From positions 5,971,366 to 6,035,365 of the forward strand of contig OX463846.1 in the NCBI GenBank assembly GCA_949825065.1: a DNA stretch of 64,000 nt, read 5' to 3'. The position numbers and the translations under genes were made by a program. The stretch is from Odontocerum albicorne (Eukaryota; Arthropoda; Insecta; Trichoptera; Odontoceridae). Below the pieces are notes generated by a model. That model was not told the origin of the DNA and did no database searches. It saw only the letters and a program-made list of their open reading frames with translations. Below, one piece after another: positions 1-10,844 of this stretch (its first letter is position 1; every line of letters begins with the position of its first letter).

Positions 1-640
1 GCATGGAAATAACACTTGTATGGAGGTCTTCATTCAGTATAACTATGAATTAATATTTCTTTACGTTAACTACATTTTCTTAGACAAAAATATAGATTTG
101 ATTTATAATCAAATTGTTATTGAAAACGTTAATGTAAAAAAGCTTTAAATTGATTTCTTACCAAAATATTAATTAGTATTATACCAAAATATTTAGTTTT
201 GTGCCAAAATATTTATTTGTTTAGGAAAACATAAGCAATTTGTTCACTGTTTTTTAAAATAATGTAACTTTCACAGCAAACTTAAACGTATTGCAGTTGC
301 TTAAACAGTTTCTTGATGAATTTGCCATAATTTAAGGAAAATAATAACAGTTCTCAAAACTAAACAATATAAATAATTTTGCTATTAAAACCAATTAGAA
401 AATATTTTATGGAGAAAATACCCGTCACTATCCTTCAAGTTACAGCACAATACTGATCGTAAGACGGTGATGTGATGACGTAATAAAATTTTCGAGTGGG
501 GGGAGAAATAAGGGAATATTAGTCATAAAAAAACATTTGATGAACATAAAAAAATGTAATGTTATATCTTGAATCTTAAAAAACGTTTGTTACACTTTAT
601 GGTGGCCAGTTTTAATAAAATAAATATAATACTTATTTTT
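1..640. other. AT-rich stretch, no feature recognised
   Basis: No coding homology or clear repeat structure was seen. A short phrase resembling CCAAAATATT recurs three times near 160-220, which is probably chance in such AT-rich DNA. Confidence 0.5.
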
Positions 641-647
641 TCCTTTG

Positions 648-786
648 TATACACCACTGTTTTATTTTTGTGAGTTCACAACCGGTTTCAAAGACTTTCG
701 TCTTCCTCGTCAGTTCTTCAGCTGAATAATAAAACGGAAGTCTTTGAAACCGGTTGTGTACTCACAAAAAATGAAACAGTGGCGTG
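648..786. mobile_element. Snap-back repeat, Penelope-like terminal type 1
   Basis: Two inverted arms of about 53 bases flank a spacer of about 33 bases. The arms share CACTGTTT, TGTGAGTTCACA-like sequence, ACCGGTTT and CAAAGACTT. Read outward from the centre, each arm ends in AAACAGTGG. The minus-strand arm carries a complete hammerhead-like core; the plus-strand arm keeps only GTCTTTGAAACCGG. Minimal hammerheads in paired terminal repeats are known from Penelope-like retroelements. No reverse transcriptase of that class lies nearby, so the assignment to that class is inferred. Confidence 0.5.
676..716 (-). ncRNA. Hammerhead-ribozyme-like motif (H1)
   Basis: The minus strand reads CUGACGA (707-713), then GG, a five-base-pair stem AAGAC/GUCUU closed by a GAAA loop, then U, then GAAA followed by the palindrome ACCGGU. 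CUGANGA, stem II and GAAA in this order and spacing define the hammerhead core. Stem III can only form between two molecules, as proposed for the minimal Penelope-type hammerheads. Stem I pairing is weak here. Cleavage has not been shown. Confidence 0.45.
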
Positions 787-789
787 AAA

Positions 790-1470
790 AAAAGAAAAAG
801 TAAGAGTTATATTGGTTCCGTTAAAAATTAAGATAATATTATATTAAAATATTTATTTTTATTTCATGAGACTACTTGAAAAAAAAAATGATATATAATT
901 TGATATTAAAAATTTTTGAAGAAAAAAAATTCACGTGATTAAGTTTTTGCCTTCGTTTACAATTATATCACATTAAAGTCCACGAAGATCACAATTTTTT
1001 TCATAAGTGCGAGTAGATTAAAAGGCCAGAGCCTTCTAATCGTTCTATTTACGATCGTAGACAATTAAATAAAAATAGCAACCCAATATTGTAAAAAGGT
1101 TCATCTTGTAACTATACTGGTTCACTTTAGTATGTGTGCAATGGTTGTTGCCAACATATGCAATGACAAACCGTGAGTTCCGTGCCTACTCTAGTGGTTC
1201 TAAGCCCCATGGTTAGATTATGGAGATCAAAGACAATACTCTCTCATTTCCAAGCCCTTTATGATATGTTCAAATTATCAATATATATATTTCTAAGAGT
1301 TCCATACGAAATAAAAAGTATCTTACCCTTATCGCCTTAAGAAACCACCCCAGTGGTTTTAAAACCTGAAGGCTCGATTAATGGAGCCACAATAATTGGG
1401 TTTTATATACGACTTGGTGACATCCTTATATCATATTACGTATTTTGTTGTCTTCTAGCTAATTTAAATA
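790..1470. other. No feature recognised
   Basis: AT-rich sequence without recognisable coding homology. Nothing structural stood out on either strand. Confidence 0.4.
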
Positions 1471-1474
1471 ACCT

Positions 1475-1560
1475 TTAAGTGAAAACCAGACTGACACCCT
1501 ACCTTAAAATTTTAGGTTAGGACGGGACTCAAACTAACATAATTTATTCGACTCTTAACA
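1475..1560 (-). mobile_element. SINE-1 relic
   Basis: The phrase AAGTGAAAACCAGACTG followed by a degraded 'gacgggactcaaact' region matches the body and B-box side of the better SINE-1 copy near 58.6 kb in the same order. The tRNA-like head is barely readable, so this is a decayed copy at best. Confidence 0.35.
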
Positions 1561-1565
1561 GTGTA

Positions 1566-2215
1566 TTATGTATAGTTAAGGCATTAACATTGTGGAGGTT
1601 TAAATACATTATAATTTGTTTTATCAAACACGGTTTATTCTACTTGTAAACCCTACCCGTTTCAAGGCTTTCACCTCATTATCAGAGGAGCACAAACTAG
1701 ACTAAATTATGTTCAAACTGGTATCGTGATACACGCTTCTAACGGTTAACATTTGGGTTGAGGACTGGGTTGAGGTCCGCCTTAGCAAATCCTCTAATTT
1801 ATTCTGAAATGGCTACTCATTGTCACCGTGAAAACCATACATTTTCTATCGATGATACCAAATTTTACATATCAGTAGTAACGGAAATAAATTGGACAGA
1901 TTAGAGACCCTAGAAATTTCTAAATCAGTGCATCTAGGTGAACATCTGGCAAATACACATATCTCAAGAATCTCTCCGCTGTTAGCCGATATTGTCTCAT
2001 CCCTCCCTTCACCTTCAGTCCTCAACCCAAATGTTAACCGTTAGAAGCGTGTATCTCGGTACCAGTTCAAACATAATTCAGTCTTGTTTGTGCTCCCTGA
2101 TGATGGGGTGAAATCCTTGAAACTGGTAGGGTTATACCGTTACAAAAAGTGGAATGAACAGTGTTTGATAAAACAAATTGCAATGTATTAAGTGTTTTTT
2201 TGTCCACGTTTCACT
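1566..2215. mobile_element. Long foldback element, Penelope-like terminal type 2
   Basis: Arms of about 150 bases (roughly 1610-1765 and 2025-2190) are inverted copies of each other around a spacer of about 260 bases. Shared blocks include CCCAAATGTTAACCGTTAGA, AGCGTGTATC, GTTTGTGCTCC, the GGTGAAA...CCTTGAAAC block and GTTTGATAAAACAAATT. The left edge phrase GTTAAGGCATTA followed by TGTGGA recurs in the elements at 16.9 and 36.5 kb. Each arm holds a hammerhead-like motif. The left, minus-strand copy near 1650-1690 is damaged (CUGAUAA); the right copy is intact. Confidence 0.6.
2092..2131 (+). ncRNA. Hammerhead-ribozyme-like motif (H3)
   Basis: CUCC precedes CUGAUGA (2097-2103). A short GG/CC stem with a GUGAAAU-type loop follows, then GAAA (2119-2122), CUGG and UA. 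The next bases, GGG, can pair with the CC(C) just before CUGAUGA to start stem I, and UA fits the UH cleavage-site rule. Stem II is weaker than in H5 because of substitutions. Activity is untested. Confidence 0.4.
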
Positions 2216-2219
2216 ACCT

Positions 2220-3060
2220 CTCATCAAAGTTGCCACCAAAATATTATTGGGGACTATTATTTTTAGCAGATTTGAATATTATAAATTTCATGCCCTTCAA
2301 TTAAAATTATAGGATATGATAAGGGAGTATGACTTTGTATAATTTTGATTGTTTAAATACTAAAATATAAACTTTCATATCATGGTTGTTCCGTTAGACG
2401 CTACAGATAATATTTCTCATACAATACTCATTCCAAAACACAGAGGACCGTGTGACGGATGCCATTCCAATGCATTACTGAAATGTATGAAAGACTAAAG
2501 GCTGCTATACACCATGCTAAAATTCTTAAGCAATATGTTGAATTTGATATAATTCGAAAATATTTTTGTATTTCCTCTTATATTGTACACTTTTTTTTTG
2601 ATAATGACATCTTAAATAAAAGTTGAAGATGTCAGAATATCTCAGTTAGTTCAATTGCCAAATAATTTAGAAAATCTTATCTACATCCATATTCAAATAT
2701 CGTACAAGGGTCTAGGTCTAATGCGACCTGCAACCTGGCCCTGTCCTATGCCAATTCCATTATTGTGTTTAACCTATCCAAGCACAATTTTTCACATTTT
2801 TTCGCATATTATAAGTGTAGGGAAGACTCACTAGACGGTTTCTTCGTGCATCCGAAAAAAACTGCTTTGGAAACCGTTAATCTGGAATTTCAAGTGGATA
2901 TATAAGGGAATTCAACGTTTTTCTGACAATACGCAGTATCAGAATTTCTATTCCAAATGACTATCTGGTTTAAGTATTTGCAGTTGGTTCTACCATTGTA
3001 ACTTTAAATAAGCTTTAAATTTTGATGGTTGTAAATCAATATGGGATAATGGACACATTT
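2220..3060. other. No feature recognised
   Basis: AT-rich sequence with a somewhat less AT-rich patch near 2700-2760. No coding homology or repeat pairing was found. Confidence 0.4.
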
Positions 3061-3067
3061 AAAAAAA

Positions 3068-3887
3068 AAGGATGCGTGAGACTCTCGCGTGGTAGAAGTG
3101 AAATCTCTTAGCTCCTAGGAAAAGTAAATTATGTGCATTGCTTTTTTTCCATTTGTTAACGATTTTTTTAGGATTAGGAAATGGTTATGTAGAATATTTT
3201 CAAGAAAATCTCTCTTTAATTTTTAATAATAAATAATAATAATTATAATATATACTCGTAAATACAAAATTGATATTTTTTAATATTAAATAAATTAATA
3301 TTTTTGTGTTATTATTAATTGTTAAATAAATTGTTTTTAAATAATAATTTTATTATTTATTAATAATTATATTATTTTTATTATATTATTAATAATATAT
3401 TATCATATATATTATCAATATGTTATCATATAATTAATTATAATATAATAATAATAATGTAATTATAAATATTACAAAAACATATATATGATATATATTA
3501 AATAAATATTAAAATAAATATTTAATAAAATAAATTAAAATAATTTAATATTAAATAAAAATAATAATTATTAAATATATTAAGTAGTATAAAAATAATA
3601 CATAACAAAAAATATAATTTTTTTTATTTTTAATAATAAATAATACGAGTAATAATTTTAATAATAAATAATAATATAATACACTTAATAATTTTAAAAT
3701 AATTTTAATTATTATTAATAATAAATAATTATTAATATTAAAAAATTCATAATAATTTATTAATAAATAAAATATTTAATAATAATAAATAATAGTTTAA
3801 TAACAATATAATACACCGTTTCACTTTTCGTGACGTTCAGGCCAATTTACCCTACCGCGCCTATACCATATAAGTTTCACTTCAATA
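3068..3887 (+). mobile_element. Element with TAA-rich core, copy 1
   Basis: About 600 bases of nearly pure A/T (TAAT, AATAATAAT patterns, about 3190-3815) sit between two complex ends. The left end holds GAGACTCTCGCG and GTAGAAGTGAAATCTC. The right end holds CACCGTTTCACTTTTCGTGA and ACGTTCAGGCC, and stops near GTTTCACTTCAATA. Both ends and the core recur inverted at 61.7-62.6 kb, which defines the unit at roughly 0.82 kb. GAAGTGAAACTT-like sequence occurs inverted near both ends. No coding capacity; the class is unknown. Confidence 0.6.
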
Positions 3888-3899
3888 AGTAACGAGTAA

Positions 3900-4205
3900 G
3901 TCCTGAGGCGAGCTAGAGCTGACAGGGAGTTGTTGTCCACTATAAAAGTTAGAAAGATTTCATATCTGGGTCACGTGCTGCGTGGAGAGAAGTACCACTT
4001 GCTCCAGCTTATATTGAAGGGGAAAGTCGAGGGACACCGGGGGCCCGGAAGAAGACAGATGTCCTGGCTGCGGAATGTGAGGGAGTGGACCGGCATCCGG
4101 AGTGCAGAGGAACTGTTCCGGGCGGCTCAGGACCGAGACGGATTCGCCGAAGTGATCGCCAACGTCGGGGGGACCCGACAGGGCACTTAGAAGAAGAAGA
4201 AGCCT
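3900..4205 (+). mobile_element. LINE-A 3' end (RT C-terminus)
   Basis: This fragment reads in one frame from VLRRARADRELLSTIKV through SYLGHVLRGEKY, GPGRRQMSWLRN and FRAAQDRDGFAEVIANVGG to a stop near 4190, then AGAAGAAGAAG. It is the region downstream of the catalytic fingers and palm of a non-LTR reverse transcriptase. The 5' part is missing, as is usual for LINE insertions. The frame is still open over about 95 codons, so the copy may be fairly young. It starts within about 15 bases of the TAA-rich element's edge. Three related copies lie near 30.9, 35.7 and 54.2 kb. Confidence 0.8.
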
Positions 4206-4758
4206 TCTTACTCAACTGGGCTTTGCTAATCACCGAACTCCTAAGACAACGTTACACACTCACTACCCGCGTTACCGATTCATAAATATATTTCACCTTG
4301 CCATCGCGAATTAAACTCCATTCCAAGTCTTACAATATTTTTGACCTCCTTCAGCTGCTCTCCATAAATGTTATTATTGTTCTGTGCCGTGTCACGGTTA
4401 ATAATCTTGACCTCTATTTGGCAGTGTCGTTTTTCTACCCTATGAGAAGCAATCTATCTCAACAGTTTATCTAGAGTGGACCCTAGTCTACCGATGTTAT
4501 TCCCAATGTATCAAAAAACACTTGAGGCTATTATCGGTTCACTATTCCTTAACAAATATTAAAGAATATCGACACTTGAAAACTGTACGAGTTAATCAAA
4601 TAATTTTAAAAACATAATGTTTTCAATTGATTGATTAATATGTTGTATTAAACCACTTTGAATATGTAAATAAGTTACTTAACAGAAAATATTACATAAT
4701 ATACGGGTTTTTTTTGTGATTTTTGACTTAGAAACATACATAGGTGACATATTTTTTT
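4206..4758. other. No feature recognised
   Basis: No coding homology. The sequence becomes strongly AT-rich after 4600. Confidence 0.4.
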
Positions 4759-4759
4759 A

Positions 4760-4905
4760 AAGAATATATATGACCGAAGTCATAGGTATATTTTTTTCTC
4801 CGAACACTTTGCAGAAAAAAATCATCTTATAATTCGAGGGGAGTAACACAATGCAGAGTTCGAACCGGCGCTCTTAAGTCTTACGCATTACTCGCGCAAC
4901 TCAAA
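4760..4905 (-). mobile_element. SINE-2 relic
   Basis: GACCGAAGTCATAGGTAT, TTCGAGGGGAGTA and GAGTTCGAACCGGCG appear in the same order as in the copies near 27.4 and 51.1 kb. Read on the minus strand, the last block is a tRNA-type B box. The copy is short and diverged. Confidence 0.5.
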
Positions 4906-5365
4906 TTTAATACTGAAAATCCAAGTAGTTGAAAGAATCCTTTTTGGGGACATTTAATCGTATCTAATAGATTTTTAAGTGTTAAATGATAGTGTATAAT
5001 ATTTTTAATAAATTTCAAGAAATATCGCATCACGTCTGGCAGGCTTAATACTTTCCTATTGTAATAAATTTTAACGTCATTCGTGAACAAGCATATGTTA
5101 GTTAACCCTTCCACATTCTGCTCACCATTGCTTTTAACAGGCAGTTGGTTAAATTATTTTGTGCTGAATTCATATTTACGTTACTATAACAATGAAAACT
5201 GGTTACAGAAACAACTACTTCTGTGATAAAACTGTTTATGGTAGTGAGAAATGAAGGTGTATATAACATTTGTTGTATAAGTCCATACTTTACCAAGTGA
5301 ATTGAAGTAAACTCGAGTTATTCCCATATTTAAAAAATATTTAAAGGATAATGTAACCAACTACG
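4906..5365. other. No feature recognised
   Basis: AT-rich sequence with only short open frames and no recognisable homology. Confidence 0.4.
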
Positions 5366-5748
5366 GTGTGTAACTATAGAAGCCTCGAAACAAGAAGGCA
5401 ATAATCCATTGCGATATTCCTACTTAAGGTTTTCCAAGGCTGCTTTAACTGTCCCGCGATTCTAGAAGCACTAAGTTTATATGTACCTAATAAATATAGC
5501 CCTGCAAGGAATCACCCTTTGTTCTACATACCAACTTACAGGACGAATATCATGGCTGAACACTCAGTCACGCGTGGTATAGAGATATTGAACCAACTGA
5601 ATGATACTGTTGATATATTCTCGGTACCGCCTAGCAGTATGAAAAGAATCCTGGCTGATATTATTCCTCACGAATAAGCTAACGCTAGAATCAGATCCTC
5701 TTTGTGTAACAGGAGAAAACCGTGCAAAGTGGATTAAAAAAAATACCT
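5366..5748 (+). mobile_element. LINE-C 3' end
   Basis: This matches the end of the longer copy at 37.8-38.5 kb almost base for base, including CCCGCGATTCTAGAAGCACT, ACGAATATCATG and the end GTGCAAAGTGGATTAAAAAA. Conceptual translation gives the NYRSLETRRQ and FNCPAILEALSLYVPNKYS type sequence with small frame breaks. It is a reverse-transcriptase C-terminal tail plus 3' end, severely 5'-truncated. Confidence 0.75.
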
Positions 5749-5929
5749 ATCGCCATACTCTAACATAGTCAATAGCTAAGCTCTTAGAAATGTTTATGCT
5801 CGCACACTTTGGTCTTTTGTGAGCCTATATATAATTGATGAGCAGCATAGCATCTGAAAAGGCAGGTCTACTATATCCAATATGATAGTCTTCCCCCGAC
5901 TATGTCTCTAAGCCTATAGTTACAATAAG

Positions 5930-6975
5930 GATGATTGCTTGTACCGTGACTTTGCCAAAGCTTTTGACCGCATCAATTACAAAAAAAAAATAGAATGAAC
6001 TTGGCATACTTACTTAGGCTGCTTTAGATTATCTTAATGAAAAAGAGCAATTTGTTTCACGTGGAATCTACAACTTATATTATTTGACTGCCGACTTAGA
6101 TGTTTCGACTAAGCACTTTCAATGCTACCAACGCGCCTAGTGAGTTCTTCTTGGCAATCGTCGAGTACTAACAACGCGCCTGACGCGTTTTCGTATGCAA
6201 ACCAAATATGCTATTACCGCTCCTAGTGCGTTGAAATTGTATACACATACTTAATTCGTAGCAACGCATGGATGTTTAGTTTATTAGTATTAGCACACAC
6301 AAATATTCACCAGTGTTCAAATATACTTGGAGCGGAACGCGTGTAAGTCAAGTGATTTCAAATCAGGTGATTTCTTTTAAAAATTCAATAATTAGTCAGC
6401 CACACGTGAATTACCTTAATAATTTGATCGCATTGAATGGGTCTTATCTTAGACTTACCTTTTTTCATGTTTATTAATGATATAGGTTGAGTTTAAAAAA
6501 CTACCTGTTTCTTCAAAATTAGATACAACATTAAAGAGCTGGGTGTTAAGTTTCAAAGCAATCTCGCATTTGATTGTTACAATACATGGAACTTATGTGC
6601 AATTCAGCTAACAAAATTCTAGGTTTGTGATGATAAACTCTATGTCGTTTGAAAATGGTGCTTTAAACGCTGTTTAATTCACTAGTTCCTGGCAGACCAA
6701 AAAGTAATGCTTGAATTAAGATCTCACTCGAGACACAGAGCTTACTCATGGCGGTGAAGATACAGAAAAAAAATTACGATATCTCAATATGAGTCTGGAG
6801 TTTTTTATGGCTTTATCCTACTCCGTTTCTGTTGGGCTTGATCTTGAGAAATCTTCGTTTCCTGGTATACGTTGTGAGACTCGTTCAAGTATTATAGTTT
6901 TGAACCATCCAGCGTTACTAGAAAGATTAGCGTTAAATGTTTCTAACAATTACACTACACTGTTTTGGTAAATGT
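5930..6975 (+). mobile_element. LINE-M reverse transcriptase relic
   Basis: Degraded but ordered RT motifs are visible: YRDFAKAFDRINY near 5941 (the 'D-F-S-K-A-F-D' palm motif), FHVFINDIG near 6465, then IKELGVKFQSNLAFDCY near 6530. The stretch after 6780 resembles the C-terminal part (VSVGLDLEKSSFPG, RCETRSS). Stops and frameshifts are frequent, and the catalytic FADD box is not readable. I infer a Jockey-like lineage from the LGVxFxxxLxF pattern; that call is uncertain. Confidence 0.5.
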
Positions 6976-7850
6976 TGTTCTCAATCACATAAGTAAGAAC
7001 GCGTCTCCCACCCGCAATACCTGTTGGAAGGCCTTAACTCGTTTGAATGTGACTGCTTCAGATATTGACATGTCATATCACTTTATTAAAAGTAGAAGAC
7101 TGGGAACATTAGAAAAGATGCATTAATTTATTTTAGTGATTTATGAACACTTTATTATTTTTAATTATATGAACATTTTTGTCAATTCCTATATAATTGA
7201 GCTAAGCTTGTACTTTGAATTGAAATAAACATTCAAATAAATAAGGCCTTTTAGAGTATTGTACCGCACGGTTTGACTTATTACGTCGGCGTTTCGAAAA
7301 CGTTGAAGTTTTCATTTTCAGGTCCCTATCCGCCACCAGCAAGCGACACAAGATTGAAATTTTTACATTGGGTAACCTTATTAAAGAGATAATATCACTA
7401 AGGGGACATACATATCATATTATACGAAAACGGTTACTTTAAAAAAATCACTGTTAATATGTGGAATAAATTTTGTACGATAAAACTCATAAATTGTGTT
7501 TTTTATATTTTCTACTTTTTAACGGCCTTAGTCTTTGTAAAAAATTAAAACTCAATAATTATTGTATCAGACAAAAACAGTGAAAAAAATTGATAACCAA
7601 TCAAATAAATTTTAAAACATTTAACATAATAAAAATTAAAATCAACAGAATTAAAAAAAAAAATTTGAAGATGTCATAACAATAAAATTTGAAGATATCA
7701 TAACAATACAAAAAAAATAGTACTGGTACATCAAATAAAAATTTCTTATGTGCTTTTTATAAGAAAAATCTTTTAAATTCGTCATAAATTAAAATCACAA
7801 ATTTAATGAACGTAGATATTCAGTATCACTTGTAGATTTTAAAATTTACT
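6976..7850. other. No gene; one short duplication
   Basis: A unit of about 24 bases (AAATTTGAAGATGTCATAAC) is repeated once near 7660-7710. Otherwise AT-rich and unassigned. Confidence 0.4.
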
Positions 7851-7919
7851 ATCCATGCACACAATTGTCATCTCCTCGACATTCATGCATCTCGTCATGC
7901 ACAATCTTCTTTTATTCAA

Positions 7920-8215
7920 ACTTCTCACTTTACCTTCTTTCAAAATCTGGTCCATTTGGTTCAGTCACCGAGAAATGATATCATGGAAGGCAAACTCTTT
8001 ACCAGATAATTGTTTGCATATACTACCGATAAGTAATAATAACATAACAACTTTAGAAGTAATACTAACATGACAAAAATGCGCCAAAAAAAGTAATATT
8101 AACATAGTATACCATATAAACTCTTAACCAGATGATTATTTGGTTGTACTACCGAGAAGTTATAAAAACATGGTGGACTAGCTGTATACCAGTGGATCAT
8201 TTGGTTCTACATGTC
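7920..8215. repeat. Degenerate repeat with ACCAGATGATTATTTGGTT-like phrases
   Basis: Phrases resembling 'actctttaccagata', 'tactaccgataagt' and 'atttggtt' recur three to four times at uneven spacing (about 7945-8000, 8000-8040, 8120-8170, 8185-8205). This looks like an old tandem array that has drifted. No coding potential is supported. Confidence 0.4.
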
Positions 8216-8270
8216 ATATCTCAATAAAAAAATAACGAAATATTCAGAAAAACGAATATTTTTCGTTGAA

Positions 8271-8313
8271 TCGAACGAACGTAAATCGAACGAACGTAAA
8301 TCGAACGAACGTT
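8271..8313 (+). repeat. 15-bp tandem triplication
   Basis: ATCGAACGAACGTAA is repeated three times without interruption at the upstream edge of the LINE-B fragment. Confidence 0.85.
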
Positions 8314-8850
8314 TCCTTAAAGTGTTCCAAAGATTCCTGCCTACTAAAATCAAAATCTTACTCGTACAATCTCTGCTCTTTCCGATTCTGGACTATGCGG
8401 ACGTCTGTTATTTGGATGTTACAGAGGGACAGCTGGACAAATTACAGCGTCTTCAAAATGTTTGTTTAAGATTTATTTTCAACCTACGAAAGTACTATCA
8501 TACAATATAACTTCATACCAGAAAGCATTGAACTGGTTGAATGTTAGAAATAGACACCAAATTCACAGAACGTCTATATTGAATAATATCCTTAACTATC
8601 CTGCCACCCCCTCTTATCTCGCCGAAAATTTTCAGCGTCTTTCCAACCATGGATTAACCCTACGCTCAAACAGAGATTATTTATTGACCTTTTCAGTTCA
8701 CCGTGGGGATGGATAGTCATTTGAATGATTTATGCATCCATGTAACTACCTTCATTTCCTTGTGTCCGATTGGTTTCAAGAGATTGCCGCCTGGCAATAA
8801 ACCCGCCAGATTGTATTTGCAATAAAAGTGTTAAACATATAAAAATAAAA
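8314..8850 (+). mobile_element. LINE-B 3' end with RT C-terminus and 3' UTR
   Basis: Two overlapping frames give LPTKIKILLVQSLLFPILDY, DKLQRLQNVCLRFIFNLRKY, then after a frameshift near 8490 ALNWLNVRNRHQIHRTSILN and ATPSYLAENFQRL. These are the C-terminal region of a non-LTR reverse transcriptase. The 3' UTR contains AAGAGATTGCCGCCTGGCAA and AATAAAAGTGTTAAA. This tail recurs in LINE copies near 51.0 and 55.35 kb and, importantly, at the end of SINE-1. The fragment begins straight after the 15-bp triplication. Confidence 0.8.
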
Positions 8851-9594
8851 CGTATCTAAAATAATATGTTGGACAAATTAAGTTTAAACGAAATATTAAT
8901 TTCAGTCTAACGAATATTTTTATATACATTTATACTAAGCGAGCTTGGAATAAATAAAGTAACAATTTTTTGTCCTAACGATATCTATCCAACAAATATG
9001 ACACTACTTTACGGACAACGTATAACTACGGAATGAAACAAGCGCCGATCTACAATTTCTCTCAAACCAGTCAGTACTTTAGCTTAATCACGGCGGTTGA
9101 TTCCAACGCTTTGTAGCGCTCTGCGATCCTTGTACGAGTACATACTCCTACATATAGCGTAACGTAACGTGTGGAAGAGCGGTGTAACGAGAGTTTGTGT
9201 TTAAGGTCTCGGCCTTACATTACCCGGGCCGGATCTGTGTAATGGGCAAACTTTTCCCTGGATCCAACCTCGTTTCCGCCACTGAGGCTAACGTATGTTT
9301 TCTTCACTTGTGTGTATTGGAGACTGCAACTGATATTTATACAGATATATGATTATATACAATATGAATATACATTATATAAATAAAAAAATTTGGGTAC
9401 TATCGATAATTGAACACTTGACACAATTGTTTTCTCAATGACGCCACTGATGCTTCCTTTGAAGAATAACGTTTCAAGTTTATTTGCTCTGTGTATATTG
9501 ATTTATTTATTCAATTTAACTATATGTATTTAACTTTATAAACTCCTATGTAAACTCGAATTTCAATTTGGGTTTCAAGTTCTTCATAAAAATG
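8851..9594. other. Unassigned; CG-rich patch at 9030-9300
   Basis: A patch of about 270 bases is clearly richer in G, C and CpG than its surroundings (ACATTACCCGGGCCGGATC, GCGTAACGTAACGTG). No coding homology or terminal repeats were found. It could be an undescribed element or an inserted fragment. Confidence 0.35.
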
Positions 9595-10050
9595 CGATTC
9601 AACGAGTGATTACAAAGAGGTAAATTCAAAGAATGATTACAAAACATAACGACTGATTACAACGATATAAATTCAACGAATGATTACAAAACATAAATTC
9701 AACGAATGATTACAAAACATGAATTCAACGAGTGATTACAAAGAGGTAAATTCAAAGAATGATTACAAAACATGAATTCAACAAGTGATTACAAAGAGGT
9801 AAATTCAAAGAATGATTACAAAACATGAATTCAACAAGTGATTACAAAGAGATAAATTCAACGAATGATTATGAAACATGAATTCAACGAATGATTACAA
9901 AACATGAATTCAACAAGTGATTACAAAGATATAAATTCAACGAATGATTACAAAACATAAATTCAACTAATAATGACTAAAAAATAAATTCAAGGAGGGG
10001 CTACTAATGAATAAATTAAACGAATGATTACGAATAAATCAATTCAACGA
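9595..10050 (+). repeat. Minisatellite, about 26-bp unit
   Basis: The unit resembles AATTCAACGAATGATTACAA plus AACAT or AGAGGT, repeated about 16-17 times. Two versions (ending 'aaacat' and 'aagaggta') often alternate, giving a higher-order period of about 52 bases. Homogeneity falls off after about 9960. Confidence 0.85.
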
Positions 10051-10844
10051 CTGACAATTAAAATTTTCGACAACTGATGCATTTTACTTTTTTCCCTTCC
10101 TTCCGAGTATCAGATTAAAAAAAAACAATTTCACCTGACACAAATCTCTAAATATTAGAAAAATGATCAACTTTACAAGAAATAAAAACAACGATTTCAA
10201 TTGTTTTTACTTCTTCAGTTTGATGCCTTTAAGTTACTTAAGTTTAAAGCGTCTTGTTTAAGTTTACCTTTATGTGTGTTAGAGCTTTAATTGAAATATG
10301 GAATGAAGTGTAAGAAATACGAGTATGAGTTGCATTTATTACTCATGCATTTAATTACTTTTTCTTCATTTACAGATTTCACTCAACGTGGTAAAACGTG
10401 AATGGACTTAAATTACATTAAATAAAATTTATGTCTATTCATAATATTACGGAGTTCCACAAATACAAAGGAATGAAAAATTATTTAACACGTGCATGCA
10501 AATACATCTACCGGATTAATTATTTTTAATCTAGAAATATTTTTAATGAAACAAATTTTGTTAATCGGTATTCATGACCATGTATAAACCATAGTATATG
10601 GAAAAAATATTTGGGAAAAGTTATGAAAGGAAAATAAAAATAAATTTTCAGGAAAACAGAGGTTACAGTGGAATTGGCATGAAAAGTAAATACGCGGAAT
10701 ATTTCGAGATAATTAATCAAATTATAAGTTTATACAATTTAAATATTTTGAATTATCTGCTCAAAAGTAATTTTTTGTTCATTAAATTAATTATATATGA
10801 AAAAAATAATGAAATAATTTAAAAGGAAGAGAAACATGGAGGTG
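10051..10844. other. No feature recognised
   Basis: AT-rich sequence with short open frames on both strands near 10530-10820. Their amino-acid content (I, N, K, F, Y rich) is that of random AT-rich DNA. Confidence 0.4.
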
